A program made the translations under genes and the position numbers. Source: Actinernus sp. WN-2022 (taxonomy: Eukaryota; Cnidaria; Anthozoa; Actiniaria; Actinernidae). Taken from it: a stretch of DNA of 64,000 nt. Position 1 is the stretch's first letter. The number at the start of each line of letters is the position of its first letter. The stretch covers positions 90,687,740 through 90,751,739 of the forward strand of contig JAOWCC010000577.1 in the NCBI GenBank assembly GCA_030867875.1, in the 5' to 3' direction. Shown here one piece after another: positions 23,801-35,800 of the stretch. The notes below the pieces were generated by a model, which was not told the origin of the DNA, ran no database searches, and saw nothing but the letters and a program-made list of their open reading frames with translations.

Positions 23801-26800
23801 TGAAGTAAAGTGAGCGCGCGCGCGAGCGACACCTAAAAAAATGGCGCAAAAATATTTTACCGGCTTTTGACGGCCAATATTTTCGCGCCATTTTTTAGTT
23901 AGTGCGCTCGCGCGCCCACTTTGTTTCAACAGCTTCCGATTACTAAAAATAGATTTTATTCGACATTATCATCGCACAGACGCGCGTATACACGACTTTC
24001 ATAATGGCCGCCTCCTAATTTGCATAATTTGGAAGATAAATCTGTAGAGGGAAACCAATGCTACCACATGAAAGATCACATTAAAACTAGTAGTTGTTTT
24101 GAGTTTTAGAGCAATGTGGAGAATTGCTGTTGAGCTACGAGCATTTCTAATGCAGAAAAACATGAAAGCGAGGCCATAAAGGCTTCCGTTGTTTTTCTCA
24201 TACAAATCTCTCTAATTTCAACTGGCTGTAACTTCATTGCTTTTTAAGCTACAGCACTCAACTTTCACAAGTTCACTAATGTCGACATGCTCTTTCTCAT
24301 GGCAATATTCATATTTTCTATAAATGTGGATAAACAACCGAAACGGGAAATCACATATGCAAATTAGGAGGCGGCCATTATGAAAGTCGTGTATTGGAGA
24401 TTCGCTCTCTTACTTATGCTCTCTTAGTTTTTCTCAACACTTTTTTTGCATTGGCTGGAACCGCTACGCGCCAGGAACCCATTGCACGGTAAACGGGCTA
24501 ATAGGAATCGAGCTAAAATTAGACTCACACGAGGTTCAACTCAAAAGTGTAGTCGTTGCTCACAAAATTTGGTTTTCTGACATCAAAACTGCATTTTTAT
24601 GCATGAAAACACCTGTATTTTATTTAGGTACACTTGATTTCGATCTAATCTTTACCAAGAAAGCGAAAGTTCATTAACTGGAGACAAAATTGTGAATGTT
24701 TGTGAAAGATTTAGAAAACCGGCGGCCTGTTGAAACCAGTTGTCGCTAAGTGAAAATCTAAAACCTGACAAACCGAAGAGCTGCTGCACAAGTATACGCA
24801 CAAACCTGTAAGTATTAAGTGTTCCTTACTTTATAAGCAAATTACCAAATGTTAATGCTCAATTTCTGTTTTTAAACTGTTGAATGTTACTTGTGTTCAG
24901 TCCACTCGTTTCCAAAATTTTCCTTGTACCACGATTTTAGTACCGTTCTGTAGCCGTGCTTTTACTGTTTTCAGTCATTTAGCTTCTCTGTGTGAGTATT
25001 ACATGAATTAAATCAGCAAATCCACGAAGCCCCAGCTTTTCCGTTCAAAATCACACATTTTTCCTGCAGTTGTTTTTGTCGATTCCTCGGATTATTAGAG
25101 TCGGTTTCTTCTTGTTTAGTCGAACGCCAAAACATATCATTTCTCGTGAAAAACTGAATAAAAGATATATAATTTTCACGTTCTTTGACTACTGTTATCT
25201 TTGTGAATATCCTGGTTTGTAATTTTAACATGATTTGTCTCTGTTCGCGATAATAAAAATAAACAAATATTTTACGCGCGGGCCGTTAAATTCCACAAAA
25301 TATTAAACGCTTCGTTAGCCAATCAGCGCGCGAGTTTGAGTCGTGCTATGGGATTCTATACAATATTATAGAGCGATATGTGTACTGGCGGATTTCGTAT
25401 GAGTGTGCCAGTTACGGCAATGACTTACGGCACGGTTATTGTACGACATGCCGTGGCATTGAAATGGTTTCTATATTGTTGTTGTCTTTCCGAGCCAATG
25501 GAACTACAGAGTTACGGTACGGTACCGTTACAGTACGGTTACGGTAAGGAGTACGTATACGAACATATGTTTGTCCCACTCATATGAAATCCGCTCTATA
25601 GCAAATACTACTTACCCCACCCTATGCCATAATATAAGTTCATCATGGTTCTATTAACAAAGGCGATGATGACCATCTGATACAAATGCACGCCCTCCAC
25701 TAACATCCAGGTGAACACGGACATGAAGCAGTAGAACATTATTGCTGCATATAATTTGCATGCCACCTGAAGAAACATGCAACGTAGTTAATAGTCTACT
25801 CAAAAAGATATATTCCTGTTATGATATTGCACGTGTAATAATAGCAATAATAGGTTCTTTGCAGCTAACACATCACTTGGTTGTACTGGAGAGCAAAAAA
25901 TATCTGACTTCATTTATTTAAAAGCCCTGTAGGAGATCAGTATTGCTATTAGCATGCAAAGTTAATAGTCTACTCAAAAAGATATATTCCTGTTATGATA
26001 TTGCACGTTTAATAATAGCAATAATAGGCTCTTTGCAGCTAACACATCACTTGGTTGTACTGGAGAGCAAATTATATCTGACTTCATTTATTTAAAAGCC
26101 CTGTAGGATATCAGTATTGCAATTAGCATGCAAAACCTGTTTGTAAATGCTATTTTCGACCTTCAATTGATTGTCGATCTTTCTAAAACAGCATTTTTTA
26201 AAGATAGCGCTAGCTTGCTCTCCAGCATCCATGGCAACGCATTTCCCATGGCGATCTAAAGCTCACTTCATTCGTTAATGAATTATTATATCAGCTAGCT
26301 AGTGACTGTTAGCTGCAAAGGGCCTATTGAGATAATATTAATAACGACAACGATATATCGACAGGCGGTGTGAGAACAGACGTGTCAGGCGAAAACGAAA
26401 ACAAAAGCGTAAGTGGTTATGATGATAATGATGATCGATAATTGTGATGGTGAAGTCAATGACAATTTCCGATAATCGTAGTCTGCAAGCGGCTTTTTGG
26501 GGTTTTACGGAAAAGATTAGTTGTTATTGATTTTGGATTTCCTGTGGTGTATAGTCAGGGTGACTAGACCTCGTTCTCAATCCCTATCACCAAGAGCCCA
26601 TTACCAGGAGCGTGCATCGCTCAGATTAGGTCTGTCCAACAGCAGAAGAGATGATGTAGCTATTGTTAGCTATTGTTAGAATTTATAAAAAAGGTGGAAA
26701 AAGAAGTACTCAATTATATATGGGGTGGGGAAAAAAATAAAATAAGGTATCAAACTCTCTTAAACACTTACGAAGATGGAGGTTTGAAATTACCGGACCT

Positions 26801-29800
26801 TGATACATGCATTAAGGAAACTTGAAAATGTCTTAAGGAAACTTGAAAATGTCCCCTGCTATAGAAAAAAGCTGGTATATTTTTCCTAACTCCTACTTTA
26901 AACAGTTAAGGTGTTAAAAGTGTGAATGAGAATTTTGACGTTTCTAAAATTCCAGTGGATATAATAATGGGCCATATATAAACCAATATTTAAAAAAAAA
27001 CTGTTGAGATTTTGGGCTGAAATAAGTGTAGATCCAATCGAAGATGATCCATTAAGTGTATTAAGACAACCACTATGGAACAATAAATGCATTTCTTTAG
27101 ATACGAAATATTTTAAGAAAATTATAGATAAAAGAAGGTGATGCGAGTGAGCGACCTGTGGGACACGGAAAAGGGCTTTAGCTGGGAAAAGGCTCAAGAC
27201 TTGGGTCTTACTGAATATGATTTATTCGGGTTGTTGGGAATCATCCATGTAGTCCCTCAAAAATGGAAGTCAATGTTGAATTCATCTCACCCTTTTAACA
27301 CGAGCAATTAAAAAATATTAAGACAATATACAATATTTTAATATCTTCAAAAGCTGAAACACCAACCTCTCAATCTAAGTTGACATGTAGACTAAAGGTG
27401 AAAGATATTGATTGGAAATCAGTGTCCACACGTATCCATAACACTACAATCGAATCATACCTTAGAAGTTTACAATATAGACTACTAAATAACTGCCTTT
27501 ACCTAAACAAAGATTTATATAGATTTCACTTGGTCGACAGTCCTTGCTGTTCATTCTGTCAGCTATAAGAAGAAACTATGGTTCATTTTTTTGTTCAATG
27601 TCCTTTTTCAATAAAATGTTACTCTAGTTTGGAAATTTGGCTCTCTACCTGTAACGTTAACTTGCCTCCTATAAATGCCTGTACGGTTATACTAGGAGTA
27701 GACCGAGGAAAATATATTACTTTAGTTAATTTTACTATCTATATTTATAAACTTATGTTATATGAGGCTAGACCAAATAGAGAAAGCCCCACCTTAGATG
27801 TATTTATAACGAAAATGAAACACTACCATGACATTGAAAAATATATAGCAGAAAAAAATGACAAAATTGCCATACATCTAAAACAAATGGGGAAAAATAG
27901 CTCCCAGATTAATCTAAATCAAAATAAAAAACAACTACTATAGATATGCTCCGTTTTCCTCCTAAAATGTAATTAGTGTTTGTAATATGTGTGTAAGCCT
28001 CGTTTGTATAAACGATGTAATAAAAAAATGTACTAAAAAAAAAGATATTCCAATAAAAAAGAATACAATCCATAAATAGATAAAAATAGTAGAGAACATA
28101 TCTTACAATATATAATGAAAAGAAGAAGAATAAAAAAGATAAATTATCTCTATAGAAGAAACATTAAAGTAGTGAAATATTAATTAAGTACGTACATGCA
28201 TGCATGATAAAATCTGTCTTGTTGCTACAAATTTTAAAACCTTGATAAAAAAAATGGAGATTGTAGAAACGTTTCTAATATTATTAGGGATCTGACTCCA
28301 TTCATTAATTACTCTATTTATATATAGCTGTTATTATATAACTTCGTTTTCCTATAGAAAGACAAAGTTTCCTTGCTCCTCAGAAAGTGACCTCTGTCCC
28401 AGTCTTTTTGTTAAAGGGATACCCGAGTGAAAAACACATTGGGGCTCAAAAGAATCTTCAACATGTTCTTTGTACAGAAAATGTATTAAAATTTGATCAA
28501 ACGTTTTTAGTATTAAGAACGAGCACCTCAAAGTTGGCCCCGCGAAGACATGGGCGCCGCCATCTTTGTTTGCATTTACGGAAGTGACGTCACTTCGTCC
28601 CACGCGGCTACTTGTCTTTGTATGATTTTCACACGCTCGGAATTAAAGTGGATATATTTTCATCGAGATTGCAGAGGAATTCTTACAGAAACCGGAATTA
28701 TGATGAAGACGACATTATGAGAAAAGTTCAGAAGACTGGGAGGAGGAAGAAAAGCATTCGGAAGGCGAGAAAGTATCAGACGAACAACAAGGTCTCGTAA
28801 CTGCCATTTAATAACAGCAAAACAACATGGCTTAAAAGACTCGAGTGACTTCTGAATAAGTATAAGAACTACAATGTATGTGAGGTACAGTTAAGGCGTT
28901 TATCATCCTAAAAACACCTAATAAGTGAGAGAGTAGAACGCTGGTGGGACGAAGTGACGTCACTTCCGTAAATGCAAACAAAGATGGCGGCGCCCATGTC
29001 TTCGTGGGGCCAACTTTGAGGTGCTCGTTCTTAATACTAAAAACCTTTGATCAAATTTTAATACATTTTCTGAATAAAGAACATGTTGAAGATTCTTTTG
29101 AGCCCCAATGTGTTTTTCACTCGGGTATCCCTTTAAGTTCTTTGCCAAGAAAAAATGTGAGATATTTTTAAAAGGGATTTTGGCTATCTCAGGGCTAGAT
29201 GTTATTTTTCTTACCTCGTTTGACACCAATACCTCTGATCCAGCTGCAAGAAACAAAATCTGGGACATTCCTACTGCAATGGAGAGGTTACAGTGGATTC
29301 TTGTTCTCTCAGACTTTAAAACTCTGAAACAAAAGTGTGCAGGTACGTTACATACCATTCCCAAAGGAAACAAAACATACATCACTAGGAGATTACAGGC
29401 CGTTTGCAGTACAGTCACGTGCTGATACATCACTTCAATAAACAATGAAGTGCGCTTGTGATCCCAAGGGAAAGGCTTTACTGGATGGCAAACAATCTTC
29501 CAAAATGCTGTCAGAAAAGAACTGAAGATCGACAGTCGAATGCAGGTGAAAAATTGTATTAACGAACAGGTTTTGTAATAACAATGACCACCGATCTCGT
29601 ACAAGTGCAAAAAAATAACTGAATAAAGTAAGCTATTTTTGCCATCCAGTACAACCACGAGATCTGAAACAACCATGGGGGCTGATCAAAGCCAGGTCCC
29701 GGCTAATACACAGATCGAATTAGAATTTAGCGTGTTGGTTTTTGCGGAGGGAGGAAAACCGGAGAACCCGGAGCAAGGGCGAGATACTAACAAACTCAAG

Positions 29801-32800
29801 TCACATATGGCGCCACGTCCGGGAATCGAACCTGGGCCACAGAGGTGAGAGGCGAAGCGCTTAACCACTGCGCCACCCCGGCTACCCTCCTTATAGGGCA
29901 TTAGGATTCGTTCTCTTATCTTATCCTTTCTTCATGGCAATTTACAACGTTCGAAAAGTGTTACAGGAATTAAAGAAGACATCGTACTTAGCCAAGTACG
30001 TCTTAACAATATACATTGACCATATGTGGAACTTGAAAGTGCATGCGAAGCTTCTTGCTACTCACGGGAGACAGATGAACGTGACAATAGTCAGGAACAC
30101 GCCGATGATGGACATGGAACATCCGATGTAGGAAATGATTGACAGGACACGACGATGTTTTTCTGGAGTAGGCTGGCAAGTAACGATAATTAAAGAATAG
30201 GTTTAGAAATCAAAAATAACCGAGACAAGAAATCTCGCGAAAATAAGAAAAGTAGATCGAATAAAACTCCAAGATCAACCATTATGTTTTCACTTTTCAA
30301 TAGCACATTCGCATTACTGGCCTCATTTAACTACAACTATACCAGAATCATTTTCATATTCTTTTTCTTATTCAATTCAGATTTTAAAACTCCTTTGAGA
30401 ATACCGTGACAATTGTATAAATTAGAGGAACAAAATTAAAGAACCTCGCAAGAAGTTCTGGTAGTTGTAGTATGTGACGTCATCGTGTAAATTTCTTATT
30501 GGCTTCGTGGCTGAGTACTGACAGTACCGCTCGAAACCTGTATTCTGATTGCACCATTATACTGTAGCTCTATTGTTTTTGTACTGCACGTTCTAAAGAT
30601 TAGGGTGTTTTGTATTGTTTGGTATGCCAATACTGTGGCTCGTTTCGAGCGGTACAGGTCGGCTCTCGTGGCTTAGAATAAAGTGATTTTCGAAGATGAT
30701 GATAAAGGAAGGTCTCCCACATGGGTAAGATGCGGCGCTGATTAACATAAGAGTATGCGTTACGTTATACAAGAAATTATATCGAAGAGGAAACCGGTGA
30801 TTGAGATTGCGTCACGTCCGCACGTCTTAGTTCAGATAAATAATTTCCATATCTGAAAGTTAACGTAATAGTGAGCAATCGAGCGAGTGAGTGAGTGAGC
30901 GACGAATTGTAGACAACCTTGAGTCAACAAGCAAGTGCATGTAATAGCGGAGCTCCAGAGACCATAGATATAGGATGAGATGAACAATTGGCTGACTTCC
31001 GGATTCCCTCTCGCCCGAAACCCGACACTTTTGAAACCAGGCTGCCCGGATCGAAATTAAACCTTGACCTGTACCTAGTGATTTTTGCTTTCTTTTCTTT
31101 TTTTTCATTTTCTGTTATCTTCTTTCTTCTTCTAAACCTTTTGCACTGATTTCCCTTGATTGTACCAGTTATTTTTGTGTCTTTGTATTTGTTTTCTATA
31201 TATAATTTATCTTTTTTTTCGGCTCGTTACCTCAGGCTCAGTTCAGATAATTGGGAGGTCGGCTTTTAGGCTTGCCTAAACACCCATATATATATTAAAA
31301 CAATTGATGAACGCAGCCAAAATAGTTTCTGATCGAATAGTTAAAGGGGCTCTGTCAATCAAAATGAACCTTCAAGCTTCTTTAAAATATATATATGCAA
31401 AATACCACCCTGAGATAGAAGAGAAATACCATGTGAATATCCTGATATGCTTTCCGATAGAGGATGGCCAAAATTAAAGTGGATCATAAAAGCTTATTCT
31501 ATAAACTTGATTTCGGCAGGAGCCCATTACCAGGAGCGTGCATCTCCCAGATTAGCCTGTCCAACAGCAGAACAGATGACGTAGCTATTTTTAGCTTTGT
31601 ATTTCCCGCGAGAAGAAACAAAGGCCGTCACTTTTAACATCAGGATGCACTGAAAAATTGTAATTAACACGGTTCAAACTGCTAAAAATGCTAAAGCGCA
31701 AGAGAACAAAAGACAACGTAATCGCATACCACAACTTCGCGACTATAAATGGCCACATCGTCTACTGTGCTGTGGGCGCTATACCCATCACATAGGTACG
31801 CTCCTGGTAATGGGCTCCTGATTTCGGTTACAGTGAACCGATTTTAAGTTGCTCTCAATTTCCCTTAAAATCAGTATTTTTCATCTACTCGAATATTTGC
31901 CATCCTTCATGATCATCAACATTGGAAGATGTTTCAGTTTGTGGTTGACAGTGCCCCTTTAAGGAGGAAATATTAGTAAACAAAACGGCTAAAAAGAGCT
32001 AACCAACGGCATTACTAACCTTTTTTCCAAGTGACATCAGCACAGCATAATGCGTCATATGATTACACTGGCATTCTGTGACGGTGTCATTGTTGTGTGA
32101 CACGTGACAGCCATCAGTGGACCATCCATACTTTGAAGGGTTCCTGGAATTATTATATTAAGAAAAAAACTTAAATATACAATAACAACTATATACTCTT
32201 AGATGATAATATTATTTATGCCGATACAGACCTCTTAAATATTGAGTTACCCAAGTGTGATGTACGCTTGTAATCACCGTATAGAAAAAGATAGTGGCTT
32301 GCACTTTTACCCACAAATCACTTGCGCGCGAAAATCCGTTATAAAATCGCTATAGAGAGGTTTTAGATCTTAAAAACAACCAGTACAAGTGCTGTTGCCA
32401 ATACACTGTTATTTAAAAGAATAGAGGATTTCTACGAGTTATTTTGACTGTTTTAGGTTCGCAAGAGATTGTGGTCAAACCCTTTTCGATACGGTGAATT
32501 GACAAACGTATGGGTTAGAAAACAGAAAATATTATGTGATGTCAGAAGTCCATAACGACTTCTAGTGACGTCAAATGAGGTTAGATTTAGCTTCTAAAAG
32601 GGAACTAACATCATGAGATGAAGAAAATGCTTTAATTATAGCTCTTCGCCTTGCCTTCCCTTTAACTAACTTTCAATATGCGATTCAAGGAAAATCACAT
32701 GCCTGACTCGGTAATTCCACGTGAAATTGCACTTGAAAAACCGACATCGGTTTTCTCGTGCAATTTAACGTGGAATTACCTCGTCAGGCATGTGATTTTC

Positions 32801-35800
32801 CTATAGTAGTGCATGTCGTGCAGTTTTTCCTTATTTCATTAATCATGTAGTTAACAGAGTGGAATGGTTATGAAACCCAGCCACCTTCTTTGTTAAAAAA
32901 AATACGTCTTAGTTCGCTATTTTCAACAGTGACCGTGCACAAAATACAATAGATATTGCAATATGTTAATCAATCAGCCAACATAAACGTGTGGGTTCAG
33001 TCGTTCAGGGTTGATAGCGAACTTCGCTAATGAACTATGACCGTGAACAATTTATTGTCTTACCCCCTTCAAACTTAAATCGCTGCGCCTTTGTTAGCTC
33101 CTTTGAAGTTTGCCGAATTTCCTAACCATTCCACTCTATTAACTATGCACTAATTAAATGCCCAGTACCCAAAAGTGTGCAAGAATTCGGTCTCGGGAAG
33201 GTCGAGAAAGAGGTTATCACGTGAACAATATGTCCTAAAACGCTATGTTTTGTTTTAATAACGCCCTTCCACCGTTCTTAAGCTTGTATTCAGCATAATA
33301 AATAGTTTTGAAGAATATACTTACCAGAATACACATAGTATTTTCTTAAGTTTCTCGTGTTTGATCTGAAATATTTAATTAAATCATTTAGATGATTTCA
33401 GCGTAAATTTCAGTTTCCATGTTTAATTTCCATTTCAGACCACGTGATTTTTCCCTTGAGTAATGCATTTCTGTTTTTCTGTTCCCAAGAGAAATGTATT
33501 TTTTTATATTTGGAAAACAACGCACTGAATCCTCTGGAGAACTATCACGTGGTCTGAAATGGGGCAACAAACAGGCAGTTGACGGCATTTAATACGAAAT
33601 ATAATAAAGTTCTGCATGTGAAAATACACCCAATCGACTACATTCCAACCGTTTTATGCAAAACACAACGCGAAACCCTCAAATTTTACGTTTTAAAGAG
33701 AACGCTAACGTAAGAAAGATAATATCTCTGCTCATCGTATTCATTTTTCGAAAATCTGGTTGGGAGAAACAATTAAATGCGAACAAAGGAAAGAGTAAAC
33801 ACAAAATTTTGGCAGAGAACACTTCTCTACAACCCGTCGTCATATGCATCCTGGTTGTTTCAGTTCCCTATTTTAGAGACCTTACGCAAAGGACGACAAC
33901 TTCTAGGACGACGGGAGGTGGAAAACTATTTTCTCGCGAAATTAGGTGTTTATTTCCCTTGTTCGCCTTTAGCGCATTTAGTATCTACATTTTTGAACAA
34001 GGACCCGCACTATAAAAGGGCCTCTACGCTCACACCTCCAGCCTTTGTCAACTTAATATCTCTGTTCAAAGTTCTGCATACAACATGTGATGCTCCGCTT
34101 GAGCGATCTCTGACTTTTGTTATCGCGCGAAATTCAAATCAAACACTGGAATGTTTTTAAAATGTCTAAATAACACTTCTAAAACACCATTGACTGGAAT
34201 ATATAACTGAGCAACTATAGCTTTATGCGGTTTACTTTATTTAGCTTATTTTAGTTTTGAGCGTCAGCAATTTAGTATCATAACAAGTGAAAACTGAAAC
34301 CCTGCTTACTTTCTTTACTGTCCTGAATTTGCATTACAAATGTTAAATCCCAAAGGGAGAGAAAGGGGAGGTGCATTCCCCTTTATGGTGCGGGTCCTTG
34401 TTTAAGGCCGATAGAAAACCCAAATTATATTATACATTCTTACGCTCGCGTCCTTTGTGTTTTCTGCAGACAACATGCATTTTCACGTGCAGTTAATGTC
34501 TGCATATTAATCAGAAGTCCATGGACTTCTGGTAATTAACTCGATGGTTGCATAAAGTCCCAATATGATATTTACATTATGGCGTCATTTTACTACAACT
34601 ACCAGAATCCTCTTCCAATTCTCTTTCTCATTCAAATTCTTAAACTCCTTTGAGAATTCCAAGAAAATGGTCCAAATTAAAGGAACAAAAGGATTCGCGC
34701 AAAGAGTTCTGGTAGTTGTAGTATGTGACGTCATCATGCAAATGTCCTATTGTCGGTTCTCCCTTCATGTTGGCAGACATGAATTACTACCAAATCGTAT
34801 TTTGTATTAGCAATTCATGTGTTGCATACATGAAGGACCATCCTATTGTCAAAGCAAACGTTTGAACATGACGTGCCCAGGAGCCCATTACCAGGAGCGT
34901 CCATATATACTATACCCGTGAGTCAGCGTATGACCGGTTAGAGCTATTTTTAGAACATGTTTCCCGGGTAACTGCCTTCTGACGTAATTATCGAGATTAA
35001 GAATGATCTATTGTTCTTTGAGGTGATTTTACTAACGTTGCATTGTCCTTACTATGCGGTTTGATTGGATTCCCAAAGTGTGAACACGTAACTCCCGTGA
35101 GATCTGTTCTAAATATAGCTCAATCCGGTCATACGCTGACTCACGGACCTAGTGGCTCCTGACGTACCTTATTTCGTTTAGTTCTTATAGTGATAGCACT
35201 CTTCATGGGATTCACTGCAGGAGGAGTAACTGTTACTGTGATTATCTTACTCGACAACGTCGCATTATCGCCGTCATTTCTTGAAATAGATCAAATTTAA
35301 GAAAACAATAATCAGATGAGTGATTGTAGAATAATATATTCTTGGGTTGCAATCATTCCTAAGGGAATACAATCACAAAAGCGTAGCGGCCATCTTGGTT
35401 GGTAGGAAAAAAGAAACAAATGTGGTTTCCTTTGTTCCTACCAACCAACGTGGCCGCCAGTGCAACCCACCAATAGCGATGATAACAAAAAATGGGCTTA
35501 TAGATAGATAGACTGGTTTATTTGAGTCACTTCGCAGTAAGAAAACTGAATTGCGTAACTGTTACAAATTGTGTACAACTCTAAATGATACTGAATAATA
35601 ATATAATTAACTACTTAGCTAGAATTATTGCAAAAATTATATATGGCATTAAACGAATTCCTACATAACTACTACCGAACTGAGTATGATAGCTATAGCC
35701 TTATAACAGATTGTAGGCATTACAACTGGAAATAATAAATGATTTAGAGAACCGTTTGGTTTTTGTGCATGGAACCGGCACTTTAAGATCCAAGCCAGTG

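Noticed and set aside
28960..29676. A 238-codon minus-strand frame as one protein
   Set aside because: Only 29,215-29,323 is receptor exon 12; the rest is intron and foldback arm that happens to stay open.
29690..29893. Functional tRNA gene
   Set aside because: Pol III boxes are good, but the body continues as SINE sequence and no clean acceptor stem pairs.
33656..34160. Overlapping plus-strand frames of about 120 codons as genes
   Set aside because: They run into a MITE end and have no recognisable domain or splice context.
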